A stretch of DNA of 64,000 nt from Buddleja alternifolia (GCA_019426215.1 CM033394.1:46498423-46562422), one strand, 5' to 3'; positions 12,342-24,293 are shown, counted from the first letter of the stretch. A program made the numbers and translations. Notes: generated by a model not told the origin, from the sequence alone.

Positions 12342-12706
12342 ATGTCTATTCATTCGAAGTCAAATTTAAGATCATATTGTCATTTTTTTATATTAAATTC
12401 TACGATCTCATCACTGCACCACCACAAATGCCACCATGCATTTACCAAACTACCACTCATTTTGCCCATCACCAAGCAGTCCTGCCCCATTTCCAAACTC
12501 CACGTGTCATCCTCCAGTCCACCCATCACCGCCGATGCCACCACCACCATCAAGTAAAATGAAGAAATCGTCTTTTTCGACAGCGAAACTCGCTATGAAG
12601 GCTACTTAGCAAACCCGAGTCTTGAATTGTTATACAGTGGATTAAGAGAATACCTCAAGATCCACCGTAGAATCATCACAAGTTTTGAAAGGTACGTATC
12701 TTTTAT
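12342..12706 (+). pseudogene. Broken gene-like ORF, unknown family
   Basis: A 71-codon frame opens with a Ser/Thr/His-rich stretch resembling an organelle transit peptide and meets a stop at 12555-12557. In the same frame the reading then continues with NEEIVFFDSETRYEGYLANP and SLELLYSGLREYLKIHRRII up to a plausible donor (GAAAG|GTACGT near 12690). Protein-like composition on both sides of one stop suggests a decayed first exon or a captured gene fragment. I do not recognise the family and find no downstream exon. Confidence 0.35.
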
Positions 12707-13246
12707 TTTTGTAAGATATAAATAGTTATAGGACTTATTCATTTATTTTTTTCATTCTTATAATTATATGAGGCAAATTAAAGCCGTATGATTCATAGAT
12801 GAATGTTTATATATTGATGTTACTTGACCTGTATTACCACCCCCTTAGAATTGCTTTTATGCTTCCTTTGTTCAAATATGATTTAAAATAATAGGAAGAA
12901 AGGTTGTGCTTTAATACGGGTCTAGATGATCCGGGTTAGTCCTGTCAACAGTTTGGTTTAGTGGGCTAGGAGGGTCCGAATAAAGGAGTCTTCTTCCTTA
13001 TGGGTTGGCCCATCAAGGACTTTGCTCAAAGTTAAAATAACACTGTTGATTTTTAATAAGGCTGCTCCATTAGTCACACAAATGGACCAGTTTGATTGAT
13101 CTTTTTCTTTTTTCTTTTTTGTTTCCACGAGGTTTTCTCATGTTATATTGAATATTAATTATGAGATTAATTCTACCATACTAAACATCTACTAGTCCAA
13201 AAAAATTTGTATCTAGGAATAATTTCGTAATAGAATAAAGACACAT

Positions 13247-13435
13247 ATTGGTCTAATGGTATCCACCTCCACTTTATGTGAAAAGTTTTGGGTTCGAATT
13301 CAAGCTGATACAAAATGTGGCTCTCCCCTCCTTTATAGAACTAGATAGAGTCTTTATGGCTCAAAATTATGATTAGCAACCGAGGTTTGTCCGGTTAGGT
13401 ATTTAGAATATTCCTTTGTCTTGAATTAAAAAATA
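13247..13435 (+). mobile_element. tRNA-derived SINE
   Basis: An A-box-like TGGTCTAATGG and a B-box-like GGTTCGAATTC lie about 45 bases apart at the left end. The element ends in an A-rich tail. It is flanked by AATAAAGACACAT (13234-13246) and AATAAAGAGACAT just after the tail, a near-perfect target duplication. Confidence 0.7.
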
Positions 13436-13544
13436 AATAAAGAGACATGTAATATCATCAAGATGACAAGATGTGACATGTAAATTGGTTGAGGACTAAT
13501 GGCTTGAATGCAAAGACCTAGCCCTAGCTATTTACACTGGCCAG

Positions 13545-14279
13545 TTGTACACTTGGAGTAATAACCAAGACTCGGGGAAAAGGACATACTGTAAACTCGA
13601 CAAGGTGGTTGCAAATTGGGAATGGTTTACACAGATGGAGGGCTACAATGTGACGTTTCTTGACAAGGATATATCTGACCATAGCCCCATGGTGCTTAGC
13701 ATGAAGCAGGTGAATTTGGGTAGGGCTCCGTTTAAGTTTCTAAATGGCTGGAAACACCACCCTAGCTATTTAGAACTGGTCAGGAATGCTTGGCAGCAGG
13801 ATATAAAGGGGTGTAAGATGTACAAAGTGGTGAAAAAAAGCAAGGTGGTCAAGGAGAAGCTTAGGGAGATGCATCGAGAAAACTATTCTGAAATCTCAGC
13901 CAAAGTGGCTCAGGCTAGGGGGATGCTGCAGGAGGTTAGAAATGCCCTGATACTTGCTCCTTTTGATCCAGATTTGATTGCCCAGGAGAATAGTAGATAC
14001 AAGGAAGTGAGGCAGCTTGCTAAAATGGAGAATGCGTTTTTGAGACAGAAAGCGAAGGTAGAGTTTTACACTCATGGAGAGGAATACACGAAGTTTTTCT
14101 TTGCACGAGTTAAAGCCAACAGAGCTCATGGAAATATTATGACATTTAAGAATCGACAGGGGGACCTGATTAGTGAGAAGTGTGATATTCGGAATGAGAT
14201 ACTTGATGTTTATCAAAACTTGTTGGGAACAGGGGGTACAAATATGGTGGAGATTGATCAGGAAATCATTTCAAGGTGA
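13545..14279 (+). pseudogene. LINE ORF2 remnant: endonuclease C-terminus and linker
   Basis: The frame opens with YTWSNNQ and has SDHSPM, the conserved SDH motif of apurinic-type LINE endonucleases, at about residues 45-50. It then runs into the linker before the RT. A stop closes it at 14277-14279, and frame lesions separate it from the RT frame that begins near 14467. Confidence 0.85.
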
Positions 14280-14399
14280 TGTGATATGTGTTACAACAGA
14301 AGGATAAGGACTCGGTCAGCCAACCTATCACTAGAGCAGACGTGAAAACAACTCTTTTCTCTATCTCAGAGATAAAAACCCTGGATTGGATGGGTTTAC

Positions 14400-16345
14400 A
14401 TCAGGCTTCAATAAGAGCTCTTAGTCTATACTGGGTGATGAAGTCATAGATGCTGTTCTGGACTGTGTGGAAAAGAGGAAGCTGCTAAAAGAGGTGAATC
14501 ACATATTGCTTCATCTCATCCCTAAATGTAAGGGCCCCTCTACAGTAAATGACTTTAGACCTATTGCTTGCTGCTCCGTTATATACAAAACAATATCCAA
14601 ACTTATTTGCAATAGACTAAAGCTAGTATTACACAAACTAGTGGATCAAGCACAAGGTGCTTTTGTAGAGGGGAGGTCCATAGTTGAGAATGTGGTTTTG
14701 TGCCATGAGCTAGTAAAAGGATATGGTAGGAAAGGAATACCTCCTAGAGTGGTGCTTAAAGTTGACATAAGAAAAGCCTATGATACAGTAAGTTGGGAAT
14801 TTTTAGAAAAAATCTTGCATGCCTATGGGTTTCCTACTGAGTTTGTCCAACTAATCATGTTGTGTGTCAAGAGTGTGAGGTTCTCTATCATGGTCCAGGG
14901 TGAGGTGTTTGGAAACTTTGAAGGTAAACAGGGATTACGGCAGGGAGACCCCATGTCTCCTTACCTGTTTGTTCTAGTCATGGAATATCTGTCCAGGAGA
15001 TTCAGACAGCTGCACACCGATCATGAATTCAAGTTTCACCCAAAATGTAAAAGAGTTGGTCTCATCAATCTCTGCTTTGCAGACGACTTGATGATGTTCA
15101 GCAAGGGCAAGTTGAACTCTATACAGAAAATCCAGGGAGTGTTTGAGAAATTTTCTGAAGCTTCTGGGTTAAAAGAGAATCTGGAGAAGAGTCAGTTAAT
15201 TTGTGGGGGGGTTCCAGATGAGGAAAAGGAGATATTGTTGAGCACTACTGGGTTTGTGGAGGGTTCATTACCTATGCGCTATCTTGGCGTGCCTCTAATG
15301 ACTAATCTCATCTAGATTGACTGTCAAGAATTGCCAGGCTCTTATTGATAAGATTATGAGCAGGGTGAATTCTTGGACAGTGAGATTTTTGTCCTTTGCT
15401 AGTAGAGCTTTACTCATTAAAGCTGTGTTATTTGGAGTGCAGATGTATTGGTCTCAAATTTTTCCAATTCCTCTCATTGTGATCAAGGAGATTGAGAGAC
15501 TCTGCAAGTCTTTTCTGCGGAGTGGTAAGTCTACTGGGCCATATAGTGCTTCTGTGAAATGGCATGATATATGTGGGCTAAAGGGAGAAGGAGGACTAGG
15601 GATTATCTCTCTAGGTCAATGGAATATGGCTGCCATTTTTAAACAAGTTTGGAACATTGCACAAAAAACTGACTCCCTTTGGATTAAGTGGGTCAATGCT
15701 TATTACCTGAGGTCAGCATCAATTTGGACAGTGCAAGCTCGAAATAGTGATTCATGGTTTTGGAAGAGACTGATAGCCATTCGAACCAGTTTCTTGGATG
15801 TCATTGATGTTGTAAAGAATACTTGGAGGAGAGGTAAATTTTCTATTCATACTGCTTATGAGCATATATTGGAACATAATGATGAAGTGGAATGGAAACA
15901 CCTTGTGTGGGGGGAAGGGCCGGTGTCAAGGCATAGGTTTATTGTGTGGTTGACTGCTCATAATCGACTTAAAACCAGGGATAGAGTGAGTAGATGGCTG
16001 CCAAATGTTGATGAGAGTTGTATTTTGTGTGGAGGTAATGTGGAAACTAGAGATCACCTCTTTTTTTAATGTGATTATGCTAGAGAAGTTTTGCTTAGTT
16101 GCTGGAACAAATTGGGACTGAAATGCAGGAACACAACCTGGGCAGAGAATATTACATGGGTGCAGAGGGTTAGTAGGGGTAAAACACAACTCAGTTGTCT
16201 TAAACGAGCTCTTTTTGCTGCAATGGTTTACTTTATATGGATAGAAAGAAACATGAGGGTTTTTGGTTGTGGTAGGAAAACTGCTAGAGAAATTGTTGGT
16301 ATAATTTGGGTAGTTATGAAATGTAAATTTGATATTTTGAGTTAG
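14400..16345 (+). pseudogene. LINE ORF2 remnant: reverse transcriptase and zinc-binding domain
   Basis: RT motifs are in order: LIPK and DFRPIACCSVIYK, VDQAQGAF, KVDIRKAYD, GLRQGDPMSPYLF, and the catalytic CFADDLMMF. After a stop and frameshift near 15315 the sequence continues with RVNSW and LSFASRALLIK. It ends in the zf-RVT domain (HRFIVWLTAHNRLKTRDR, CILCGG, ETRDHLFF). Another frameshift follows at 16067 in a T run. No RNase H domain follows. The element cannot encode an active enzyme. Confidence 0.9.
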
Positions 16346-16619
16346 CCCAGGTATGCCTGGAGTATGTGTATAGTTTGATTTTAATACAAAGCTTATTCTT
16401 CCAAAAAAAAAAAAACCTAGCCCTAGAAGATATGCTTTTCCTAATTAAGGTATGGTGATGAGATCTAACGAAGTATAAAGAGGCATTGTCTCTAGGTGTG
16501 AGATACAATCTCAATATTATACGTTTATAATATTTGTATTTAAAGTGCTAACTTAAACATCAATGGCGTCTATTCTTGGTGACAACCCCGGAGCTCTGTT
16601 TTGCTGGCCTTAACAAAGT

Positions 16620-16925
16620 TCAACGAGTCGAGTCGAGTCGCATAAGCTGTTGATCCAATTTATTTGAATTACTGTTGAATTTACATTTTTTTATTTTAGC
16701 TTAATTGTTAATCGAGTCGAGTTCAAATGAACTTTAATCGAGCCCAACACGAGTCGAGCTCGAGTGACTTGACTTTTTGTACATATTTTTATTGTTTTTT
16801 TACTAATCAAGCCGAGCTCGATCTGAGCTTCAAAACTTATCAGACATAAAAAGATATTCAAGTTAAGTTTGATATGTTAACGAATCGAACTTGAATCAAC
16901 TACCGAGTAGCTTAGTTCATCTTTC
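16620..16925. repeat. GAGTCGAG-type dispersed repeat, copy 1
   Basis: GAGTCGAGTCGAGTC, TATTTGAATTA, TTGTTAATC, GTTCAAATGAACTTTAATCGAG, CGAGCTCGAG and ACTAATCAAGCCGAGCTCGA appear in an order shared with 35440-35790. It is non-coding and full element ends are not clear. Confidence 0.6.
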
Positions 16926-17750
16926 AGTCCTAATTGACCTCACACTAATATCTCACTCATCATTTAGACCAACCTTTGGTATTATTAATCCTTAGATCTT
17001 ACTGGTTAATTTTCATTACATTTGTCAATTTCACATTGATTAATATAATCGTAGGATAAAAGATTCGATTTGATTTGATGGACTAGTTGTAAAGATTTCA
17101 AAGTAGCCAAAGTGGGACTCTGGCAACTGATTGATAGATGAAATTATATGTTTCAACTTTGTTTCGAATTTGATGCGAAATTCTATGTAGTCAATTTTGA
17201 TAGTACTCAACCTCTTAAGATAAATGTATTTACTCCCTTTGATTATGAAACAATCCTACTGTAAGTATAAATCCTCAACTTATGAAATTGAAGTTGAGTT
17301 TGGTAGAATCTTCTCGGGTCAAATGTTACAAAGATAATAGTATTTAGCATAAAAAATCAAAGAAATTATGATAATTAGGAACTTAGTCATGACAAAATAG
17401 ATACATTCTATGCTACATTCAGTGGATGACACTGAGTGGTTCATACAAATGTATGTTTCTTAACTTTTTAATTTTGTAATTTAATTTTCTCCACGTAGAT
17501 AATTGTGGTAAAAAAAGAGAGAGAAAAACACATGTATCATATACTAAGACACCAATTATTTACCACATGTAACATGATAAGACCAAGTGCATATGAAAGT
17601 TTGAATGGAGGCATAGGATTCCTGTAATCTCTCTTTTTTAGGAGAGCGTGGAGGAAAGATGGTTGAAAGCGAAGTGAGGTGAAATTTCATACACCTTATG
17701 ACCCTAAAAAGGTATACTAACCACATAAACCCTACATTCACATAAAGTTA
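16926..17750. other. Intergenic, nothing recognised
   Basis: AT-rich. The open frame at 17556-17741 (minus) has no family signature. Confidence 0.45.
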
Positions 17751-17754
17751 TTTA

Positions 17755-17925
17755 TAACATGGGTTGGTGTAGTGGTTTGTCCACCACTACGTTCTTGAGT
17801 GGGGAGCGTATTTGACTCCCCCAGTGAAAAATCCCTTCAAGTCAGCGGCAAATTCAATACGGCGAAACGAAATTAATCTCATACCTAATATGATGTGAGG
17901 AAACCCGTGAAAAATAAAAAAAAAA
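17755..17925 (+). mobile_element. tRNA-derived SINE, same family as 33446-33621
   Basis: GGGTTGGTGTAGTGGTTTGTCCACCACTACG contains the A box and matches the copy at 33.4 kb; a diverged B box (GTATTTGACTCC) follows. The tail is ACCCGTGAAAAATAAAAAAAAAA. A short duplication (ATAACA) may flank it, weaker than for the other copy. Confidence 0.7.
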
Positions 17926-18093
17926 ATAACACAAAATTTAAAATATGCTTTGTTTTTATCCCCCCACGTGGGGGTCTTCTCACTTACTTTTTTCCTCTTC
18001 TTTGTTGGGTTAGGTATTTATTTTACTAACTTTTTTTTTTTTTTTTGGTTTGTTGTGTGTGGATTTATTTTACTAACAATGCACTGAACATCT

Positions 18094-18524
18094 TCGGAGA
18101 AATTGCATTTTTTCCCCATAATTTTGCCAAATTCAAATTTTTATGTCATTCGTTATGAATTTTTCACATTTAGTTTTATAATTTTCAATATGTCTCACAT
18201 TTATAGTCTTAATAAGAAAATTCGTCTAAAATTTAATGGTCAACTCCATTAGTAAATATTCTGACCATTTTTTGGGAAGATTTTGTACGTGAGTAACACG
18301 TGATATTGAATAAAAATACCATGATATTGAATATAATATGTATATAAGTGCACTCATGCACGAGTTCTCTCAAAAAAATCCGGTCAAAATGTTAACTAAT
18401 AGAGTTGATCATTAAATTTTGAACAAATAATTCGATTGGAATTAAATGTGAATAATTTATAACGAACGAGAACAAAATTTTAACTATTGGACTAAGTTAT
18501 GGGACAACAAATGCAATTTTCCCA
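18094..18524. mobile_element. Large MITE with long terminal inverted repeats
   Basis: The left end GGAGAAATTGCATTTTTTCC.CCATAA is inverted at the right end (TTATGGGACAACAAATGCAATTTTCCC). Further inward, GAATTTTTCACATTTAGTT pairs with its inverse around 18445-18475. AACATCT flanks both sides (18087-18093 and 18525-18531). It is about 431 bp and has no coding frame. Confidence 0.65.
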
Positions 18525-18747
18525 AACATCTATATAAGAGAATTAGTTTGATGGATCAAAATCAAATAAAATAAAAAAGTTATTTTTCATGTTTTCCGAT
18601 CATTTATATACACATATACAAATATATTTTTAAAACAAGGAAATTGTTATTATAATTAAAGATGGAGACAAAATTTTGATATTTAATTATTTATCATTTT
18701 TCGCCGGCGAATTGATAAAATATAATTAGTTATTTGATTGGGGTTTT

Positions 18748-18773
18748 GGTGGGGGGGGGGGGGGGGGGGGGGG
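18748..18773 (+). repeat. Poly-G tract
   Basis: About 23 consecutive G (18751-18773) follow GGTT-rich sequence. This is the second such tract in the window. Confidence 0.85.
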
Positions 18774-19204
18774 ATAGAAAGTGGATTTGGTACTTTTGTC
18801 TATATGTATTTGCTATTCAAATAACTTTACTAATATATTTAGGGTAAAATACTCATCACTTTCCTATATATGCATCATTATTTCATGGCCAATCTTTCTA
18901 TAAGGTCCAACTAAGTTTAGTGTATTAAAAGAGAAGGAGCGTAACTTAGATTTTTCATGGGTCCCTTTTGGAATATTGCAAAAGTATGATTGTACTTTTG
19001 TAATTTGGTGATTTGAGACAAGATCATACACAAACAACAAAACAAACTTAATCAAGCACTTATTAGATAATTAGGCAAAAACACCTTTTTCTCTGGAAAG
19101 TGTGTTTTGCTTAATAAACTTACCCTAATCAGGCAAATTTTCATATTGATTAAAAAAATATTAGTGACAAGATGTTGAGTAATTAATTATATTGAAGATG
19201 TTAT

Positions 19205-19205
19205 C

Positions 19206-19250
<45 letters not shown>
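19205..19250. repeat. (AT)n microsatellite
   Basis: About 20 AT dinucleotides in a row. Similar shorter tracts lie near 21748-21772, 22350-22372, 45383-45400, 45581-45600, 53388-53406 and 57248-57270. Confidence 0.9.
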
Positions 19251-19252
<2 letters not shown>

Positions 19253-19328
19253 GTGATATGATATTTTGTTTTGTCACTAACTAAAACAACTTTAACAAAT
19301 TTAGTAAAGAGAATATTTTTCTAGCAAT

Positions 19329-19440
19329 GGGTGAGCTATAGTTCAACTGGCAAAATTGAGACCTCACGATATTAGTGATGTTCGATTCTATGTCCACCAA
19401 CATGTTTTTTTTTTTTTTTTACTTTCTTAATAGCAGTAAC
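19329..19440 (+). mobile_element. SINE-like element, GAGACCTCA family, copy 1
   Basis: GGTGAGCTATAGTTCAACTGGC has an A-box shape and ATGTTCGATTCTATG a B-box shape, with GAGACCTCACGATATT between them. The same plan recurs at about 20160-20280 and 20447-20656. Its end is not defined. Confidence 0.5.
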
Positions 19441-20149
19441 AAAAAGTATTTATATATTTATTAACTTTTCTAGATTAAGAAAAGAATCCAATTAAGTTCT
19501 TACTAAATGTGGTGCATAAACATTTTTTTATAAATTATGGAATAGTAGTATTTTATGATATATATTGTCTCAGTTACTTCAGTTAATTTGATCTGCAACC
19601 TCATTTTGAACTGCACTGGATTGAGAAATCTTCTAGATTTTTTTTTTTAATTTGTAAGTATTTTTATGTCGGACATGTTGACAAATCTTGAGATTATTTA
19701 CTTTAAAATAGGATCACAGATGATTACGATCGATTCCTACAATATTGAAAGCTAAATATTTTGCATTAGAGTAATAATATAAAAGTAGACTTTTACGAGC
19801 TATATAATTATTTATCCTTTCTAATTTTTGTCCGTGTCCTCGACTTTCACTTCTTTCCGTTTCTTTTGGCCTCTTTGCTTGGCTCACTTTTTATCCTTTG
19901 AATTCAAGATCATAAAGATATCAATGGACCCAAATTTTTTAAGTATACAAAATGTTAAAAACATAAATCCATAACATTTATGATAAAATCATATTTTGTA
20001 TCCTTAAAAAAGGTGAAATATTTCCAATTCTATTGGGAAAAAAAAATTCAAGCTCAAATTACTTTTTTATGACTCCTAATGACATTATAATCATAATCAT
20101 TTGTATGATAAATCAAAATAGGTCATATCAAATAGACAGTTATGGCCGA

Positions 20150-20280
20150 TGAAAATTAATTCTAATGGCGAAGTCGAGGCTCCAAGATATTAAAAATCTT
20201 GGTTCTACTCCCACCGAGAGCGTGTGGATTTTTTTCTACTTTTATAATAGCTGATTGTAATAATTGTTAATAGATTGTAT
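20150..20280 (+). mobile_element. SINE-like element, GAGACCTCA family, copy 2
   Basis: CTAATGGCGAAGTCGAGGCTCCAAGATATT followed by CTTGGTTCTACTCCCACCGAG matches the A-box to B-box layout of the copies at 19329 and 20447. The tail TTTATAATAGCTGATTGTAATAATTG is also shared. Flanking duplication was not found. Confidence 0.45.
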
Positions 20281-20446
20281 TTTATCGCAATTTGTTATTC
20301 ATGATCACGTAATCAATTATTAAAATAAACAATTATGATTTCACTCCAACTCGAAGCGGTGGGAATTCCTAAAGTAACATAAAATGACATCACAAATTTC
20401 CTTTTTCGATTTTTGTGAATGATGATGAGTAAGATAATTAATTTGT

Positions 20447-20656
20447 GCCAATGAGGCTAGCTTAGTTGGTCCAGGCTGAGACCCCATAATCAAGAAATTA
20501 TGGATTTGACTCCCACTTATATATGTGAATTGTTTTCTCTAGTAGTTTGTAATAGTTTATAATATAATTGTTGACGATGCTTACTTGTAATAAATATTCT
20601 CTTACAATTGATGTAATACGATGATATAGTCATTTCTTTCGTAAAAGAAAAAAAGT
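20447..20656 (+). mobile_element. SINE-like element, GAGACCTCA family, copy 3
   Basis: TAGCTTAGTTGG (A box) and GGATTTGACTCCC (B box) are about 45 bases apart. The 3' end is TCGTAAAAGAAAAAAA. TAATTAATTTGT flanks both sides (20435-20446 and 20657-20668). The minus-strand open frame over this stretch is a shadow. Confidence 0.65.
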
Positions 20657-20669
20657 TAATTAATTTGTA

Positions 20670-22954
20670 TTTGTTAATTAATTTATATTTTGTAATTACA
20701 ATAAAATTAGGATTACCTAGAGTGAAACATCCCCTGCACAAGAAGCTTATGATCTAATTAAAACTAAGTAATTTGATCACAAGCTCATTTAGCTTAATTA
20801 AAGTTTAGAGATGAGTGAAAGATAATTAGTAATCTCCTATATTCTTAATCCCCAAAGTAGGGACACTTGGCACATCCTTATTGGCAGAACGGACGCTCTA
20901 CTTGAAATTATGATGAATTGAATTAACAAAAAGAAGGAAATTAATATATGGATTAAGCTAAGCCCCACATCACACTATATCAATCTCTTTCGGAACTTGG
21001 GCCTCACCAAGCTCCACTTTCACACTCCTTTCTTTTAACCAATGATGGTGTACCTTATGCTTATCACATAGGACATCCAAGTTCTTAAAAAAAAAAAAAA
21101 ACAAGTGGAATTTATACATAAGTGTGTGTGTATATATATATATATATAATATTGCATGGTTAGGGTTTTATATGATCATTTCCTCTAGATAATATACATT
21201 CAAAATATATATACAATGAATTAGCTTCAAAGAAATATTATTTTGTTTCTTCTTCAAAATGGCGATCAAAGCTTGTTCTCCAATTTGCTTTTGAAATACG
21301 AAACGCACGATTTATCTATTCGTAGGGTACCTGTTTCATCATTGAGTATCAACTCATCCCTAAAAATGGACATCTTTGGCAAAATGGCAAAAATCGAACA
21401 TGGAATTAGAGGGTTTCCTAGAATGATTGATAAAATTATCATTGAAGAAAGAAAATTTGGGGGAAATGAAAATCATGTATTATAAAAGAAAATTAAGTTA
21501 CAATATAATTCTACTTTGCGGTGGGGAACCGCCATTGGAGCTAGCTAGTATATATCTAGGCCTATCGCATTGATTTGTATCCCCATAATATAGCTAAGTA
21601 TTGAATAAAATGATACTCTCCTTTAATAGTTGCCCTACCATATGTTGAAGTTCTAATGATTCATTTGCAATATCTTGCTTTGATATCTTTTTATTAGCCA
21701 GGCTCCTCGTATAATGATTATCATTCTCGCATATCAAATTAAACAATATATATATATATATATATATATATGATATAGGTAAATGTGTACATTGCTCAAA
21801 GATAAAGATTCGGACAAAGTACATTGATGATTAAGTATTTCGGCTCACCTTCTTAGGATGAACCCCACAAAGGCATGAGTTCAATATTAGTTTAGATCGT
21901 GATTAAACCAAGCATTTAGGCATATTTGTGCATTTAATCCGGGAATTATAGTATGCTATTATATGGGCTGAGTTATGGCTCACATTTTGAAAACTTATAA
22001 AAATAGGGCTTTTCGTATTCTGGAGGGAGATGGGGTAAATACCCGATTAATCATTACCTTTGTGAGGGGAGGAGAGATTCATAAAATCATGATGCAGAAT
22101 TCATGCATATCAATTTATTTGCATTTTCATGATTCATCTCTAGTTTCTTGGTTTTCTTTTTGTTAGTAGGAATACAGATCACAAATAGTTAAGGTACCAT
22201 AGAATATAACTTGAAAGGCCATAAAAATACATTTATTATCCATATTTTCTGTTTCTAAATTTCTATACCGCTATGTCATGATCTGCTCATGGTACGTGAA
22301 ATGCTATCAACTTCGGTATTACTTAATTATATATATGAAGCGCTATATTTTATATATATATATATATATATATGTGTGTATATGTATATGTATATATAAT
22401 CGTATTTTGGCTTTATAACACCGTCATATATTATTATCCAAAAATTAACTCGGAACTCCACTTTAATAGTATATAAAAGAGGGTAAAATATATATAATGA
22501 CGTTGTCATGACTATGAAATGAGTAATCAAAGCACAAATAACTGCCTTCAAATTCATCATTAGGGCAGTTGGCTCCCAAAATGAGTTTTTGAACAAACAT
22601 TTGGGGCATATTGGACTATCACAAGATCAAGTTTTAATGAGCATGAGAAATAAAAATTAGATGATTAATCTTTTGTTATCACACGCACATTGCATATTTA
22701 ACCGAATCTTTGAGGTACATTGAATGTTAAAAAGTGATCATGATTAGCTATACATTCTCCGACAAATGGCATGTTTGGCATGGAATTAAATTTTTATCTA
22801 ATATTTTGGATCCTCTATCTTAATTTGTGTTTTATTTTGTATTGCACGCAGATATATTTAAGAAAATATTTTTTTACGCATAGCAAATATTATGTGAAAC
22901 AAAATGCAAAATGAAACATTAAACTAGCTAAAATTCAATTATATATGTTGCGCA
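20670..22954. other. Intergenic, nothing firm
   Basis: AT-rich with several AT microsatellites. Open frames at 21243-21485 and 21975-22166 have no recognisable domain or splice context. Confidence 0.45.
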
Positions 22955-22963
22955 CACATCAAA

Positions 22964-23152
22964 GGGCGATACTTGGTGGCTCCGGGAGTCCAACTCCTGG
23001 AGCCTACCTATCACACAAAGTGTTAAAATAAACTAACATATATATATATATATATGTATATATAAATTGGTGGACTCCACACATGTTTTAACACTGCGTG
23101 TGATTGATATTTTCCGAAAGTTGAACTCCCGAAAGTCATCAATTATCACCCC
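22964..23152. mobile_element. MITE, Mutator-like, with 9-bp target duplication
   Basis: CACATCAAA flanks both sides (22955-22963 and 23153-23161). The 189-bp body has terminal inverted repeats of about 60 bases. The left end GGGCGATACTTGG.GGCTCCGGGAGTCCAACT matches the inverted right end GGGTGATAATTG.TGACTTTCGGGAGTTCAACT. Both inner arms carry ATC(A)ATCACAC..AGTGTTAAAA. The loop is an AT run. A 9-bp duplication fits Mutator-like transposition. Confidence 0.85.
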
Positions 23153-23570
23153 CACATCAAACAAAAAACAAAAGATAAAAAAATGTATAATCATTATGAG
23201 GGAGTAATTACTAGCTTATGGCAGTGTGTAGATTTTCTTGCAAAACGAAAAATGGCATTTAGTGTCACATGAGGAACTACTAAAGTAGGGTTTTATTTAT
23301 TGAAGTTTGAAAAATAGAGAGAACAAGTGGAGAAAATAGCAAGCTTTTGCATAGGGTTCCATGACTAGTTGGTCCTTTGTCAATAGTTGTATATACTTAT
23401 GTTTTCGGTCTTCAAATTTGAAGGCTGGCTTTGTGGGACAAACCACCACCGACCTGTCACCTCTACCACCACCGCCTCCCCCACTAAATCTTACACACTT
23501 CCCTTTTATGTGTTTTCTTAGATTCCCTCTTTGAAAAACATGTTATGTTTTAATATACATCCCAACACCT

Positions 23571-23626
23571 CTCTCTCTCTCTCACACACACACACACAAA
23601 AACACACACACATATATATATATATT
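23571..23626. repeat. Compound microsatellite (CT)n(CA)n(AT)n
   Basis: Runs of CT, then CA with an AAAA interruption, then AT follow one another directly. Confidence 0.9.
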
Positions 23627-24029
23627 AAAGGAATCAAATTAATTTGAACACTGACAATCTGAATGATGTCATATCAACAGTGACGTATTCAGTATGTTGA
23701 TGCAGTAACATCCAAATTGTCTGATGTTCAAAATAATTAAATTTGCAATTTTAGGTATAAGCAAGAGTACCAAGAGTATATTAGGTGAATTGATTTTAAT
23801 TACCAAATGATCTAGATGGTCTCACATCATAAACTTAGTAGTGTCATATTTACTCTGTTAACATGACAACATTATATTCCAACTATTTAATATAGGCAAT
23901 ACATGATGCCTATAATTTCTTTTCCCACAATTAACAAGTAAGTATGTCTTTAACTCTCGAAATAACATCTTCATTTTTAAGTCTGTACACTTATATAATC
24001 TCATACGTCAAGATATTTTGAGAGTGATG

Positions 24030-24293
24030 TCACCACCATCGTCGGCCCGCTAGGTTGGAGCATCCTTCTTCAAGCTGTGTATCGCCACTTCAAATTTGAT
24101 GAAACGGAGACGGATCTAACGAGATGAAGACGGGGAGTTTTGTTTTCGTTTTTATATAGATTTTTAGATATTTCGTTTAATATTCTATTTTCTCTCGTAT
24201 GAAAGCTTGTTTTCTCTCTTGATGGGGAGTTTTGTCTCTCATGAATAAGACTGTGGTCAATTGCACAAGAGTTTTCTTGTGTTCGTTTGTTAG
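24030..24293 (+). mobile_element. Retroposon, family R520, 5' part of split copy
   Basis: The order CACCACCATCGTCGGC, GGTTGGAG, CCTTCTTCAAG, GATGAAACGGA, GGATCTAAC, GAGATGAAGACGGG, TTTTATATA, TTTTCTCTC.TATGA and TTTTCTTGTGTT matches, base for base in many places, the minus strand of 32560-32300. The copy is interrupted at 24294 by the Copia element and resumes at 29210. Its 5' end is truncated or too diverged to place. Confidence 0.75.

Larger units (their letters stand above)
13528..16414 (+). mobile_element. 5'-truncated L1-type LINE
   Basis: The body lies between two copies of the 12-bp target duplication ACCTAGCCCTAG (13516-13527 and 16415-16426) and ends in a run of about 13 A. This is the signature of target-primed insertion. 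The 5' end starts within the endonuclease domain, so the first ORF and most of the endonuclease are missing. Coding remnants follow in order: endonuclease C-terminus, linker, reverse transcriptase and zinc-binding domain. Confidence 0.92.
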
